Program-made: the position numbers and the translations under genes
Source of the DNA: Pascua guehoae
Lineage: Eukaryota; Basidiomycota; Tremellomycetes; Trichosporonales; Trichosporonaceae
Assembly (NCBI GenBank): GCA_001600415.1
Contig: BCJX01000018.1
Span: 402,112 to 466,111 of the forward strand
Direction of reading: 5' to 3'
DNA length: 64,000 bases
Notes under the pieces: model-generated
What the model was told of the DNA's origin: nothing
Database searches by the model: none
What the model saw: only the letters and a program-made list of their open reading frames with translations
Part shown: piece by piece, positions 11,701 through 23,821 of the stretch
Layout: each line of letters opens with the position of its first letter
How positions within the stretch are numbered: the first letter of the stretch is position 1

Positions 11701-11830
11701 GGACAGGTGTCGGATGGGCAGTGTTGGCCGAGCATTGCGCGCGACGCCAACAACACCCAACTCACTGCAGTGTTTCGGGCGGCGGACGGTCAAACAGACC
11801 CTTGTCAGAGAGAGGAGGGGGAGAGGCCAT
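8746..11830 (-). CDS. TBC domain Rab GTPase-activating protein, TBC1D5-like
   Basis: Eight exons on the minus strand: 11830-11766, 11681-11552, 11462-11073, 10985-10761, 10706-10567, 10526-10384, 10335-9953 and 9915-8746, giving 881 residues. The TBC domain runs from about residue 20 (LQHTAWSALFSDPLLS) to about 360. It shows SVYWRFYHGLLP, the arginine-finger motif IRQDVDR and the glutamine-finger motif YRQGM, split by an intron, so GAP activity should be intact. QIWAIRWLRL followed by LPFELALRLWDGIF is characteristic of the domain end. The order and spacing resemble TBC1D5, a Rab7 GAP acting with retromer at endosomes. A conserved MLGMGKAMSGWLDVL block precedes a Ser/Pro-rich disordered tail. 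The 37-nt intron 9952-9916 is short but needed to reach that block. Confidence 0.88.
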
Positions 11831-12155
11831 GGCGCAGGCGCGCAGTCGGCCGGAAGAGTAAAGTGGGCTGGGCGACGGGGTGCAACGAGGCGTTGGGCGA
11901 CGTCTTGATGGTCAGTTGGTGGGGTTTGGATGGACGAGACGAGACGAGACCAGACGAGGTATCAAGAGATCGACATGGAGGACAGACTGGGCAGCTGGGC
12001 AGCCTAGGCGCCACCAGGCGCGGCGCGCGACGCACACAACGGGCACTGCTTGCACCTGCATGCCTGCACCTGGGTTTTGGTGCCTGACGCGAGACGTGCT
12101 TGCCCTTCTGGGCCGTGCCTCTGCCCGCGTGACCAACTTGGAATTTACGTCATTC

Positions 12156-12178
12156 CACGTGGCCATTCATATCACGTG
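12156..12178. promoter_or_regulatory. Pair of CACGTG boxes upstream of the TBC gene
   Basis: CACGTG occurs at 12156-12161 and 12173-12178, about 330-350 nt upstream of the TBC start codon. CACGTG is the core bound by bHLH factors such as Cbf1 in yeasts. A similar close pair occurs at 59521-59535. Function is inferred. Confidence 0.4.
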
Positions 12179-12817
12179 ACTAGATCCCAAAGTTCATTGT
12201 CTGTCAGGTGCACTAATGTGCATGATGCACCATCACGGCCGAGGTCTCCATCGCACCAACGGCAAAGGACTAGCACCCATCCCAGCGGCGAGGACCAACG
12301 ACGAGTTCCGGGTTACAAGACTCCAACGTCTCGCTCATCTCGCTCATCTCGCTTACACACTGACTTCTGACTGTCATGCGGAAGAAGCACGGGGGTGCGG
12401 GGCTGGACGACGGAAAACGCGCGCTCGTCGATTTAATCAATCTCGGTGGCGGTGTCGGTGCGAGCTTGCCCGACGGTACGGTGCGATGGCATCTCAATCG
12501 GTATGGGAACGCGGTGCGTACGACGGGTGGGTGCGATGTGACAATGGTCGGGGTTACAGAGTCACGGGGTCAGTCTGCGGCACATTGTCACAACGACGCG
12601 CTGTGAGGTGAGGGCAAAGTAGATCGGACGGGTGCTGGCGAGATTGGCAAGGTGCAGGCACGCCGACCCACTGCGGCCGGCGTGCAGCGTGCCTCGCCAC
12701 GGGGGGCCGCGGCAAGACCGTGGGCGTGAGGGTGAGCGTGGTGCGGGTAGTGTAGCCGGGCGCGATGGTTTTGTGTGGCGGACGTGTGTGACGACCCCAA
12801 AGGACCCACGGTGACAC

Positions 12818-12842
12818 GGTGAGGTGAGGTGAGGTGAGGTGA
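12818..12842. repeat. GGTGA pentanucleotide array
   Basis: Five uninterrupted GGTGA units. Each copy also resembles a splice donor (GTGAG), so gene predictors may place false introns here. Confidence 0.8.
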
Positions 12843-14555
12843 GACGGCGGCATCGCAACGCACGCATCACACAGTGCCGGGGAGAGCTCGGAAGCGACCA
12901 AAGTGGGTCGTATGTTGCGGTGCGGTGCGTTGCGTGCGTTGCGGTGCGGTGCGCGGTGGGAGGTCGGCGCCGCCACACCAGCCACGCACGCCACGTCCCA
13001 CCGTCCCATCCCACGCCATCGATCGGCCACCGAGATCCGGCATGGGGGTATTAGACACCGCGGCGTCGCGGCACGGCAGCGTGGCGGGCTCTTGGGTGCG
13101 GGCACTAGACCCACCCCCAACGACTGCTGACAATACCTGGTACCTCGTACGACCTCACGCTGGGTGGGTGTGACGGAGAATCGGAGGAACTGGGGCTGGC
13201 CTCGGCGACGCGTTGCTGACACACACCCACGACACGTCCACTTTTGTCACACACTTGTCTTTGAACCTTGTCGCGTGTTGGTTGGGTGCCGGGTAAAGTA
13301 GCGCAGCAACTGCACGTGTTAAGCATGCCGGCAGGTGCCGTGTGCCGTGCACAATGCCGCGTCCGTGTCGGGAACACTTGGAACTGACACGTCTGCTTTC
13401 CGCATTGGGTGCGGTCGTAGAGTTTTACTAACATGGTTTGTTTTACTGTCTTGGTTGATTGGACCACGGCAAATGTTTAGGCATTCTCTTGATAACAACC
13501 GCAGGGGCTACGACACAAACCCATTTCAGTGACTATCGCAGTACCGCCGGGTGAACTGCGTGGGGCCCACTCTGTCGGCCGTGCATCGGGGCCTGTCGTC
13601 GCGATGCAGGGAAGGTCGACGAGTGGGGGGATCTCGTCAGGGTTCAACCTGGCGGCTCGAGCACAGCCGGCTGCGTTCGGGAGGCGGAAAACAGGAAATT
13701 GAACGGGTTTGCAGGGGGGGTACAGTGCAACAGCTGAATACTGGTGGGTGCAAGCGATTGGGGATGGTTGGAAATGCAAGGAAGGGGATAACAGAGAGCT
13801 CGAATGGCTTGCGATGGGCGCCGCGGCAACGATGGACAGCACGTCCGTTGGTGCAGCATGGGTGAGTAACACCAGGGCATGTTCGGCCGTGGGATGAAAG
13901 AAACACAAAAAAACGTGGGTGAGTGTCGCACATGAGGGCTATCGGTCACCCAAGGTATGCCCCACGTCCCTGCACACGGACCTTGCTGATAGGACTTTAT
14001 TTTTGGGGGGCGGGGAACGAGTTTACCGAGCAAATGAGTATTTACAGATGAGAAGCAGAGGGACGAATGTAAGGGCAAGGGCGTTGCGCACGTTCTAGCC
14101 TTTGTCCAGGGGCCCAGTGGACGCAAAGAGTTTGGGTTTTCGGGCGCCCAAGGCGACAATGGTGCCGAGACAACATGGTGGATCCGTGCGCACGTATCTC
14201 GACGCGACGCGAGACAAGACCAGTGGGCAAGGATAGGGAACGCTGGAACCGCTCCTGATCCCCCGATCGTGAAAGAGGGCAGAAGCAGGAAGCACACGTC
14301 AAGGGAGGGGGAAAAAAAAGCATTCGAAGCTTGTTCTGTGCCCCTCACTCAGACAGATGCCGAGGGGGTGACGACCTCGAGATCGAGGGTGGATCCTGGA
14401 TGGTGTAACCAATGGCGACTGACGCACCCTGTGCGTGATTTATGGCTTCTGGCTTCGGAACTGACGCGATGGAATAACAATGTCCCCAGTCTTAGATGAC
14501 GCGCGTTCCGACACGGTACGGTGGGCCCGGCCGAGTGACTGACATTGGTTGGGCA

Positions 14556-14583
14556 CGTCACGTCGTCGTCGTCGTCGTCGTCG
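14556..14583. repeat. CGT trinucleotide repeat
   Basis: Seven to eight CGT units sit in non-coding sequence. Confidence 0.8.
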
Positions 14584-15011
14584 GTAATGCGTGAATTGTC
14601 TCTTTCACTGTCTTAGGTTTGTTTTAACCTCGGAGATTGGGTCCACAGGGCTGTGCATGGCGGCGGCGTGTATCGCGCTCTCGACGACTGTCGTCATTCT
14701 GTGCAACCGCCGAGCGGTGCTTGTCCCCAACGCTTTGGGTGGTGCCGTTGGCCCTGAAAATGCCACCTCTTGTCATGTCCTTGGCTGGGCTTAATTATGC
14801 TTCAGAGATCCCGCCGGCATTGACGAGCGAAAAAATGGAAAAATGGCGGCAACAGTGCGACGCTGCACGCGCCATCCGACAGTGCGGTGTGCGGGGTTGG
14901 CGGTATGCAGCCATCGGGGCGTTCTGGGGAACACAAATGTGTGGCGGCAGTGTCCATTCTGGCTTCTGTCACAGCACAACCCACCTTTGGACAGGCGTCA
15001 CGTATGCAAGT

Positions 15012-15043
15012 ACCCTCGGCGTAGACGCCGCTACGCCGAGGGT
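15012..15043. repeat. Perfect 13-bp inverted repeat (hairpin)
   Basis: The arm ACCCTCGGCGTAG (15012-15024) is the exact reverse complement of CTACGCCGAGGGT (15031-15043), separated by a 6-nt loop. Its role is unknown and no ORF boundary is nearby. Confidence 0.85.
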
Positions 15044-15741
15044 GTCCACTGACGCCGACGCCATTGCGATGGGGATGGAAGCCGATGGACGCGTTCGTCT
15101 CAGCCACATCCCACCCGCCCACATCATTGTTGCAGGCCGCCATGCTTCGATGCCCCCGATGCCTTTCCCTCCTCCACACTTGAGTCATCTGACAAAGCCT
15201 CGTGAAGCCCGGCCCGATGCGGCCGGCACCTCGCTATTCTTGCACATGACGGGAACGGTCGTTTACCGACCATGAGCCTCGGCTGGCGCAGCCAAACGTC
15301 CATCCCCAATATGCCATTTACTATTGTCAACCAGGGGACAACCAGGCGACCTTGTCGGACATGACGGGCGCCATGTCCGTGGAAGAGGCGGAACTGGCGC
15401 GGACCTGCACGCGTCAGCTGACACGACATGCGCACGCTCACTCGCTGCGCGTCGCTGGAAAATTCTGGGGACGGCGCGGCGCGTGGCGGGCGGCGCGCTC
15501 ACGGATCCTGCCGCAAAGGTTGAGCCGAGACCCAGTACCTGCGCGGTGGACGAGATACGAGGCATCAGGGCCCAGCAAGCACAGGGGATGACAGTGGGCA
15601 GTTGCGGTCCGAGCGGGGCACGTTGACGGCGGCCTGTGCGTACAGCGGTTTATCCTGCGCCCGGGGCGTGCCCCTTGCTCACTGGTGCTACGCCCGAGCT
15701 CGTCGGGGAGCACGCCCTGCAGGCTATCCTGGATTTTGTCT

Positions 15742-15742
<1 letters not shown>

Positions 15743-15787
<45 letters not shown>

Positions 15788-15808
15788 GTTTTTTTTTTTT
15801 TTTTTTTT
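15743..15808. repeat. Long poly-T tract
   Basis: A run of 44 T, then GG, then 20 T. It could be a decayed poly(A) tail of a minus-strand retroinsertion or simple slippage. I found no reverse-transcriptase or obvious processed-gene sequence beside it. Confidence 0.85.
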
Positions 15809-16255
15809 CCCAACAAGGCTGGCGTCGGAGTCATGCCCGAAGGCCCCGCATCCCCCCGCCCGCTGCGGCGATTGCGGGCAGGTCTAGTACGCGCTCGTGT
15901 CGACAATGTCACTGGCCCTCTGCAAACTGGGTGCACGTTGACTGGTGCGTGCTCGGCTGCACGCAATCTGCACGGTACAGGTGCGCGTACGCGCTCTTGT
16001 TCGCCAGCGTACCAGCGTACCAGCGTACGTGTGTCTAAGGGGGTTGGATATTTGGCACGGTACTACTGTGCTGACGTGGCGATCTACACTCACGCGCACT
16101 GAATTGACACGCCGCTCATGCACATACGTGCGGCGTGACAACCTCTGCCGCGTACCCGGGACAAGGGGACACGACCATCTCGACCAAGCGCGAGGAACAC
16201 GAGACATGTTATTCTTTTGGATTTTCTTCCAGTGATCCGGCTGAACGGAAGTTTT

Positions 16256-16280
16256 GGGGGGGGGGGGGGGGGGGGGGGGG
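16256..16280. repeat. Poly-G tract
   Basis: A run of 25 G in non-coding DNA, one of several G/C homopolymers in the window. Confidence 0.85.
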
Positions 16281-18834
16281 AAGAATGCACGCCAGCCAGC
16301 GGCAGCCAGCCAGCCAACATCGTACCATCTCTCATGCTGCGGCTTGTGGCGTAACTCTCTCGCTTCCACCGCATCTCTGGACTGTCGTGGCTGCTGCGCC
16401 GATACTCGATGGTCCCGTCATTCGCCATCACCTCATCGTATCTGGCATCCCGACATCTGGCATCTGGCATGGGGGGGAAATGAGTAATCTGTTATCCCTA
16501 TCTGACATCTGACATCTTTGGCATCTCTTCTTCCGCCTGGCAACTCGAGCCCTGACGTGTGCATGTACTGTGTGTGTGCGCCTCTCCTCCGCTGCCTCTC
16601 GTTGCTTCCCTGGTGATGCCTCGACGCGGATGACATGTGATCTGTCGGTCACCTCGCCTGTGTGGGGTCGTGCCGAGGCAGTAGGGCCGGATACGACCTG
16701 GCCGGCAAGAGTCCTGCGAGTCCTGGCATGCCTGGCAGACACATGGCCACGAGGCTGGGATGGGATGCTCGCATGCTGCGGGGTCGAGGTGTGGTGGGTC
16801 ATGATGTTTTCCTGGGTGGGGGTGGCTGCGCTTGGACGTGGGATTTCCGACATGGGTGGGTTGACCTGGGATTCCACTTTCGTCTTGCTCCGAAGAGTAC
16901 CTGTGCTTCTGGATGATCTCTCGAGGTTTGGGCAAGGTCGGAATCCAGGTCATGCTCACTCACCAATCCAAATCCCTCTTGCATCCTGATCTCGTCACCA
17001 CACCAACATTATACATTCCTGCCGCGCGCGCGCGTCTTTCCCTCGACGCCCCCCTCGACGCCACGCATCGTCTTCCAGCGCCACGTTGTGCCCCGTGCGC
17101 CGCAGTCTGTTTGTGCGTGGATGATGGAGACTGTACTGTACGCAGATGTCTAGCAAGTCATGTCTAATCCCTTTTTTCAACCTCGCTTGGCTCTGTAGTG
17201 TGCCCTTGGGGAATGTGGCGTTAGGAAAAGAGAGAGGGAATGTGTGCAATGTTGGCCCCGCAGGGCATTTGGCTCCTGCTGCTGCTGCTGCTGCTGCTCG
17301 CCACCCCTGCCTGCCTGCAAACCCTGTGGTTGGTGGTCGATGCCGCCCGAGCCTCCAAAGCCGCTTCAGGTGCCGCGCCTCGACATGCATGTACCGTGTA
17401 TCCCGCGCATTGGGCCGGTGGCGGGGAAAAGCGGGGGTCCGCACATCATGCCGTTTGTCGAGCAAATCATGACCCACCCATGTGTCCTGGGTACCGCCCA
17501 GTCGAGCCCAGTAGGCGCCCTCCCTCCTCCCTCCCTAGGCCCAGTACGCCCAGCATGCCCCAGTATGCCTACATGCTCCCTCCTACCCTCCTCCACCCTG
17601 TGCATGGTGGGAGATCCTAGTGCACACGCCTCTAAACGCCACAAACGCCAAAAGGCACCGGTGGCAAAGGACTGTGCGCGATCAATGTGCCTACAGGTAC
17701 ACGGGTGAGTTGTCTGTGTGCCTCTTCCCTCCCCCCTCCTCCAGGTCGCCGCTCTCACCCTCTGGTGCAAAGACGCTGCAGACAATGCGGGCTGGACAGT
17801 GCTCGGCGGGCGGGCGTGCTTGTCGCCCGCCGCCCCTCGGCGTGTCCTGCCTCCCTCCCATGCAGGGACGCAATCCAGGCAAGCGAGAGGACCGAGGGGT
17901 TGTATCGGCCCTCCGTCGGTCACCACACCTGGCTGGCACCTGAGGCGACTACTGCTTCTCTGGCACCGTTGGACTGCTGCCTGCCCGTGGCGCGTCGCAG
18001 TCTGTCGGCTTGGAGAAAATCGCTCATATGCAGCGCCAGTTGCGATCCGTTTGTCTTGTTCTTGTCCCCCTCCTCCCCTTTGAGAACATTTCAGTTGTTA
18101 CTCTCGCGTCACAACCTACTGCTCCTACAACAGCGCACTGCGTGCCCTGCCTTTACGACCCCGCCGTGCACATACAAACCACAAAGACACGGACGACCAC
18201 GGACGACCGACGAACGGACGACCAGAACCTACCTGCTCAGGACCCCAAAAATCCTACAAATCCCAAAGCTCGGGCCAGAATCTCGCCTTCTGGACGATCA
18301 TTTGCCTATCCCTCCATCTTGAGCCATCAACCCCCCCCCCCCCTCCCTCCCCATCTCCAATCAGCCATCACCTTCGAGCATCATTAGATCAGCTCCGTAT
18401 CCAAGACCACCATAGCATCCGAGACGACCTCTCGACGACCAGCACGATACACACGACCTGCACAAGCATTGCCCCGTGGCCCGCACAAGCAGAGTCAACG
18501 AACCTTTTCAACCCCCAATCGAGCAGCTGTGCGTACTCGGCCCCTCCCACTCGCTACCCTAATTTTTCAATCACAAATCCCGCACTCGAGCTCACTCTCC
18601 AGGCCCATCCCTGCCACAGCTCGCGCACTGTGACGGGTTGACGTGTCACCCCTTCGCCCCAATCACCTCTGTGCGCTGCTAGCAACAGCACCTCACTCGT
18701 CCTCTCCATCTCGCAACATCACCTCATCAGGTACCTCGCAAGTAACCTCGAAGAGTACACGACGACACAGTAGACAATAGGCCTGGCCACGATACACACG
18801 TCGTACACCCTTGTGCTCAACACATCCACACTTG

Positions 18835-18880
18835 GTGAGTACCATCACCACACACTTCGCGTAGCGAGCTAACAGCTCAG
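18835..18880 (+). other. Probable 5'-UTR intron of the GATA-factor gene
   Basis: A GTGAGT donor at 18835, a GCTAAC branch-like site and a CAG acceptor at 18880 define a 46-nt intron of typical size about 150 nt before the predicted ATG (19029), within a C/A-rich leader. This supports transcription from well upstream. Confidence 0.55.
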
Positions 18881-19028
18881 ACGAGACCCGAAGAACTCAG
18901 TCCCACACCACATCCAACCCACACCACCATCTCCTTTTCCACTCGGTGATCACCCCATAATTGGCGCGCCCTTGATCTCCGATTTCTCTTCCACTCCGTC
19001 TTCCATTCCAAACATTTCCATCACCGAC

Positions 19029-21098
19029 ATGACCACCAAGCGCAACAAGTCCAAGCTCGGTGCCTCTGTGCCCAAGTCTGGCTCGCTCTCGTCGTCTGTC
19101 AACAACATTCTCGGCCGTCGCGGCTCTACCAAGGGCAAGAAGCGCACCTGCCGCCCTGGTACATGTTTCCAGTGCGGATGCCCCGAGGTGAGTTTGAGTT
19201 CTGTCGCTTTTTTTCTTTTCACTCTGGGACGCATTCTACTTTCCCAATTTGGGTTGGGTGGTGGCACCCGAAACTGCCACTGCCACACACGCCACGCCAC
19301 CACCCACCCCCTACCCCTCCATCCAATCCCGCTCGTCTTGCTCTTTCCCGCCAGTCTTCCGCGCTCCAGATCTCTTTCGTGTTGCAGATTCGGGTGCTGA
19401 CGCATCTCTCCCCCCCAGTACTGCACACAAATGTGGCGCACTATTCCCGGAATCCCCCGCAGCCAGGGTATGCTGTGCAATGCATGCGGCCTGTGGTACA
19501 AGGAAAAGGGATACCACCGCCCAGCCAAGTACTGGAAGTGGAAAAAGAGCCCCGAGCACCTCGAGGCCATGCGCAGCGGTCGCGACCGCGACGGTCCCAG
19601 CTCGGGGTGCTCGGCGGGGTCGTCGGACACGGCGTCGGACGCCGACGGCGACGTTGCCATGTCGGTCGATGTCGAGTTTGACGACGTCTTCCCGTCGCCG
19701 ACCGTCCCCAATGCCACCATGTCGCACTCGCACTCGCGCCCCATCAGCCCCCGCACGGTGCCGCCGGCGCCTCAGCGGGCCCCCATGCTGGCCCCGGCTC
19801 CGCGTGCGCCGGCATTTGTGCTGGCCCCGGCCCCGTCTCGGCCTCGGTCTCGTACCCAGCCTAGCGGCTACTCGCCGTCGTCCCCGCGGCCCATTTCGCC
19901 TGCTCGCCGGCACTCGGCCGCTCCCATTTCGTCGGCCCCAGCCCCGGCCACGAACACGGCTCCGGCCCCCGCTCCGGCCCTAGGACCCGCCCCGGCGCCG
20001 ACTGCAGCTCCCACCCAGCTGTCCAAGCCGATCAAGATTAAGCCCGCTCCCATGCGCCGCGTCTCGCCGCGCCCCGCGCCGCTTGTCCTCGACAAGCCCA
20101 ACCTCGTCACTCTCCCTAAGCCCGCGCTCCCCATCACCACACAGGCGACCCAGGAAGCGGCCAAGTCGCACACTGCAAACACCGAGACGGTCGCAAGTAG
20201 TCTTCTTACCTTCTTTTGCGACGCCTGGAACCGCCACCACCCAACCCACGACACTGTGAGTGCCCCAAATCCCTACCCATAAGCAATAGTCAACCCCCGT
20301 CGCCACCGCACACACACACACACACACACTCCCCTGGTACACAATACTAACCGGCAGCCTTCAGGCCACTCTGCGCCGTCGTCGTCCACCGCGTCGCCCG
20401 TGCTCCCGTCCGAGTCTGGGCCCAAGCCCGTGTGCCGCCTGCTCGACGGTGCCATCCCCAAGCGCTACGTCCCGGCGTGGATCTCGGGCCGCCCGCGCAC
20501 CCCCGCGGTGATCCCGCCTCCGCAGGGCTTTGCCTCGTCGAGCCGGTACTGGACGTCGTCGTCGTCGTCGTCGCCGACCAGCAGCCGCCGCGGCTCGGCG
20601 TCGAGCACGAGCTCGTCCGAGCCGTACGCACGCTCGTTCGAGGACCGCGAGCGCGACCGCGAGCGCAAGCGCAAGCGCACCTCGCCCGCCATCCGCATCG
20701 CCGACCTGTGCTCGCCCGCCCCGCCCACCGAGACCGAGATCGACTGCCCCTGCCCCTCGCCCAGTAGTGCCAGTGTCTCGCCTGGTGTCTCCCCCACGAC
20801 CCCCGGGTGGAGTTCGTCGCCCGCCTCGTCGGCCTTCCCCTCGGCCCTCCCCACCCCCACGTGCAGCAGCAGCTATGCGCCCTCGGTCGACTCGCGCCGC
20901 TCCTCGTACGAGCCCTACGCCTACTTTGACATGGACCACAAGCACCCCCCCACCGGCCTCGGCATCTCTACAAAGATACCCCAGTCCCAGTCCCAGTCCC
21001 AGGCGCAGGCGCACTCGCACTACCAGCCCCAGACCTCGCCCATGGGCTACGACTTTTCCGCAGAGTTTGACCGCCGCTTCCGCCTCGAGCGCCTGTAA
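19029..21098 (+). CDS. GATA-type zinc-finger protein (578 aa)
   Basis: Exons are 19029-19187, 19419-20255 and 20358-21098. The start is the ATG giving MTTKRNKSK; no ATG precedes it in frame. The finger (residues about 40-85, split by intron 1) has CFQC, then CPEYCTQMWRTIPG, then LCNACGLWYKEKGYHRP. The second pair and the basic tail are typical of GATA fingers, but the spacing between the Cys pairs is 23 residues instead of 17-18 and extra Cys residues lie in the loop. The rest is Pro/Ala/Ser-rich and disordered, with an Arg/Glu-rich basic stretch (EDRERDRERKRKR) and a Gln/Ser stretch near the end. This suggests a nuclear DNA-binding regulator, target unknown. A single finger without a Cys-rich linker argues against it being the SRE/Fep1-type iron repressor. 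Intron 2 carries a CA repeat. Confidence 0.85.
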
Positions 21099-23821
21099 CC
21101 AAAACCAGCGTGGCAACGAGTCCAGCCATGCAACCATCCGCAACGTGGCGCTCGGTTGGCATGGCACTTTGGCACTTTGTCACATTCTGGCTTCTGCAAT
21201 TCTGCAAATTCGGGGGCAGCGTGTGGCGCAAACTCTAGTCACGACGTGACGCCGAGGCGATCCAGATTGACATGGCCAGAGTGCCAGATCACCAGATCGC
21301 CCCACCCAGCCACCCCCGGATCCAGACCCCCCCTTCCTTCCCCCATTCTCCACCCCTCGCCCAATCGCCCGGCATACCCGCCGGCCGCTATGCCTAGACG
21401 CCTGCCGCGCAGCGTCGTGTACCCCTCGGCCCCCGTGTTGTGTTTCCCGCCAGTAAAGGACAAACCGTACAATCCATGAATGCACTGTGAATAATCGGCA
21501 GAAGGTCGAGCAGGTCGAGCAGGCCGAGCCGGCCGAGCCGCCAGGTGAGGTGAGGCGAGGCGAGGCGCCGTGGTGCTTCCGAAGTGTTGGTATTAGTTGG
21601 ATCCTTGGAGTGCATCAATGGCGGCGAGACACACGTGTCGTCCTCACCCGATCAGCCTCCCGTTTCCACTCGGAACCAGCCCGAGATGGTCAGCTCGGCG
21701 CATCAGTGAGCGAGCACACCTACTCAGACACGCATCCAACCCCGCCCGTCAGTTTCCACCGTCGTCGGCCCCCGCATGCCCTGCAGCCACCAACCCCCAA
21801 CCCCCAGCCCCCAGCCCATGGTCGACGCCAACACGCGCCGTGAAACTTCCTGTCGTTGATCCTTGGATCCATCCCTGCCACAACGAAACGTCACGCCCAC
21901 TCCCAAACACCCCCAAACACGCGCAAACGCCACAAACTGGCGTTTGAAACACCACCCCGAACGTCACCTGGGCTCACAGCCTGCAGCCTGCTCGCGCCCA
22001 CTCGCACCACGTCCACGGTCGCGCCGGTGTGTGCCCTCGGGCAGAACATGGGGCAGGGCATCGGGCAGAATATCGGCCAACAGGCTCGGCCAGAACAACA
22101 GAACATGCCCTCGGACAAAACGTCCCCTCGGCCAGACCATGCCCCAGGACCCACGTCGCACCGGCCAGCCCCAGCCCTCACCAGCGCCACGCGCTCCCGG
22201 TCCCCGCGCCGGCTGCGCCAGTGCCGCCGTTACCGCCGGGCACAGCGGCCTTTCTTGTCCGTTCTTGTCCTGTATTGGATCGGTGCGGGCTGTGGTATTG
22301 CTGCCCCCCCCCCCCCCCCTTGCGAGGCCTGGGACCCGGGCATGTGCACCGTCAGACGTACGTCTTAGAGTGGGAGGCGTCATGGTGGCGTATGCAGTGT
22401 GTCGAGTACTATGTGCCGTGTGCCATGTACCAAGGACAAGATACAGAGTACCAAGTATCGAGGATCAAGCACCAAGCACCCAGTACCAAGCACCCAGTAC
22501 CAAGTAGTCGCACCGTTCGGTCTGTACCTTTGCTTTGCCTGGGCCGAGGTGCAAGGGGCAGCGGCAGTGGCAGTCGCCGTCTTGACGCACGCGTGCCTGC
22601 CCGTATGTTGTGCCCCGGTGACGTACCCGTACCGTACACCAATGCCGTGCCGTACGGTGCCGCATCACAGCTCTGCCGGTGCACTGTACCCAAGCCCCCA
22701 CCCTACCTACCGTACCAAGTCGGGACTCGAGGACGACGGCCTCTTGCACGCCCTCTACGCTCGAGTGCGCCTCTAACAGACGGGTGCCTCTTCCCCCGCC
22801 TAGCGCCACGTGTGGGGCATTGTTTGCTCTGCTGCACGAGCTGGGATTCCTTACTATGCATCCTGGCCTGCATGTTGGGCATCTGGTATGCGCCTTTCTG
22901 GCGGACATGGCGACGTAGCAGATGCAGAGCGTGTCGAAAAGGAACGAGATGCGGCGCCGGGTGAGGCTGGGCGGCTCTTGCAAGGTCTGCACGTCTGTGG
23001 CAGCTCTTCATCTGCGTGCCTCGGCACCCCTGCGCCTTTCTCGTTCTTTTTTGACGCCCTCTGTACATTGGTACTTTGCTCTCAGGGGCCAAACTAGCTT
23101 TGAGCGGCACCACGCAAGACAGAGTGTATTCCCTGATCATGTCCACCAGCCCCCAGAGGCAGATCTCGCACTGTCCTGCGTCGGTACGCCGACGAGGAAG
23201 CGGGAACGCGTGCGGGAACGGGTGCAGTAGTGCATGCCGCCTGGCCTTGATGGCCCAGTCTGTTCCTCGTGTAGTCGTCGAGGGGTGACAAACTGGTAGC
23301 ACACCGAGACACGATTCGTCGCTACGATAGGTTCCAGGGCATTCCTGCCCATCCCACCTTGCTGGGGACGCCACTGACGCCAGGCTCGACTTTGCCTTCC
23401 CGCGCGACTATGATTCCAGAGTCACCCCCACTGCGGCCTTGCGACCGTCTCGCAACTGCGGCCTTGCGACCGCATCCTCCGCGCCAGTGGGCGCACGAGG
23501 ACGTTTTGGGCAACTACCCGACCGTGAACGCCAGCGATGGGCAGTGAATGACTGACGGACGGGGATTGCGCACTGCCAATGCCGGAAATCGCGGGCCTGA
23601 CTAGCCCACCCCGTCGCGCTGCAGCTCCCGAGTCAACCAGCCGGGCTCGGTCTCGCGGCGCCATCCCGATCCTCATCCCACACCGTCCCACCACATCCCG
23701 ACCGCGCCCGCCGGACTAGATGTGCATATCCCATGGCGAGATTGTAGGTGTATACAGTCTAACATTATGCCTGTCCTTCCACAGGCCACCAACCCTCTCC
23801 ACAGTTCACTCACCCTCGTCG
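21099..23821. other. Convergent intergenic region, no gene recognised
   Basis: This lies between the 3' ends of the GATA gene and the CLC gene. It contains a GAGCAGGCCGAGC-like run (about 21505-21545), a GGGCAGAACAT-like run (about 22035-22120), a C15-type tract (about 22304-22319) and an AGTACCAAGCACCC repeat (22440-22508). ORFs such as 22703-23374 (minus) show nothing recognisable. It is large for a convergent gap, so an unrecognised gene or non-coding RNA is possible. Confidence 0.5.
22440..22508. repeat. AGTACCAAGCACCC-type short tandem repeat
   Basis: Four to five imperfect copies of a 9-14 nt unit with core GTACCAAG. Confidence 0.65.

Larger units (their letters stand above)
11831..18834. 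other. 7 kb gene-poor region
   Basis: I see no convincing protein-coding exon set, tRNA or rRNA. Open frames present (for example around 12376-12606 and 13644-14348 minus) have no recognisable motif or codon pattern. The region contains a GGTGA array (12818-12842), a CGT array (14556-14583), a 13-bp perfect hairpin (15012-15043), poly-T (15743-15808), poly-G (16256-16280), TCTGGCATC-like units (16440-16530) and a CTG run (about 17277-17299). The part after about 18000 is C/A-rich and looks like the leader of the GATA gene. Confidence 0.55.

Noticed and set aside
12376..12606. 76-residue ORF starting MRKKHGGAGLDDGKR
   Set aside because: Short, no recognisable motif, and in an area of low coding potential. 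A real small gene cannot be excluded but is not supported.
13644..14348. 234-residue minus-strand ORF in the gene-poor region
   Set aside because: No recognisable motif, codon use unlike the neighbours and a Pro/Cys-rich random composition.
15743..15808. Poly-T as evidence of a LINE or processed pseudogene
   Set aside because: No reverse-transcriptase, endonuclease or spliced-gene copy was found next to it and no target-site duplication is evident.
19029..21098. GATA protein as the iron repressor acting on the nearby siderophore transporter
   Set aside because: Iron GATA repressors have two fingers flanking a Cys-rich segment; this protein has a single atypical finger.
22703..23374. 223-residue minus-strand ORF between the GATA and CLC genes
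   Set aside because: Arg/His/Pro-rich with no domain, and no supporting splice or homology signal.
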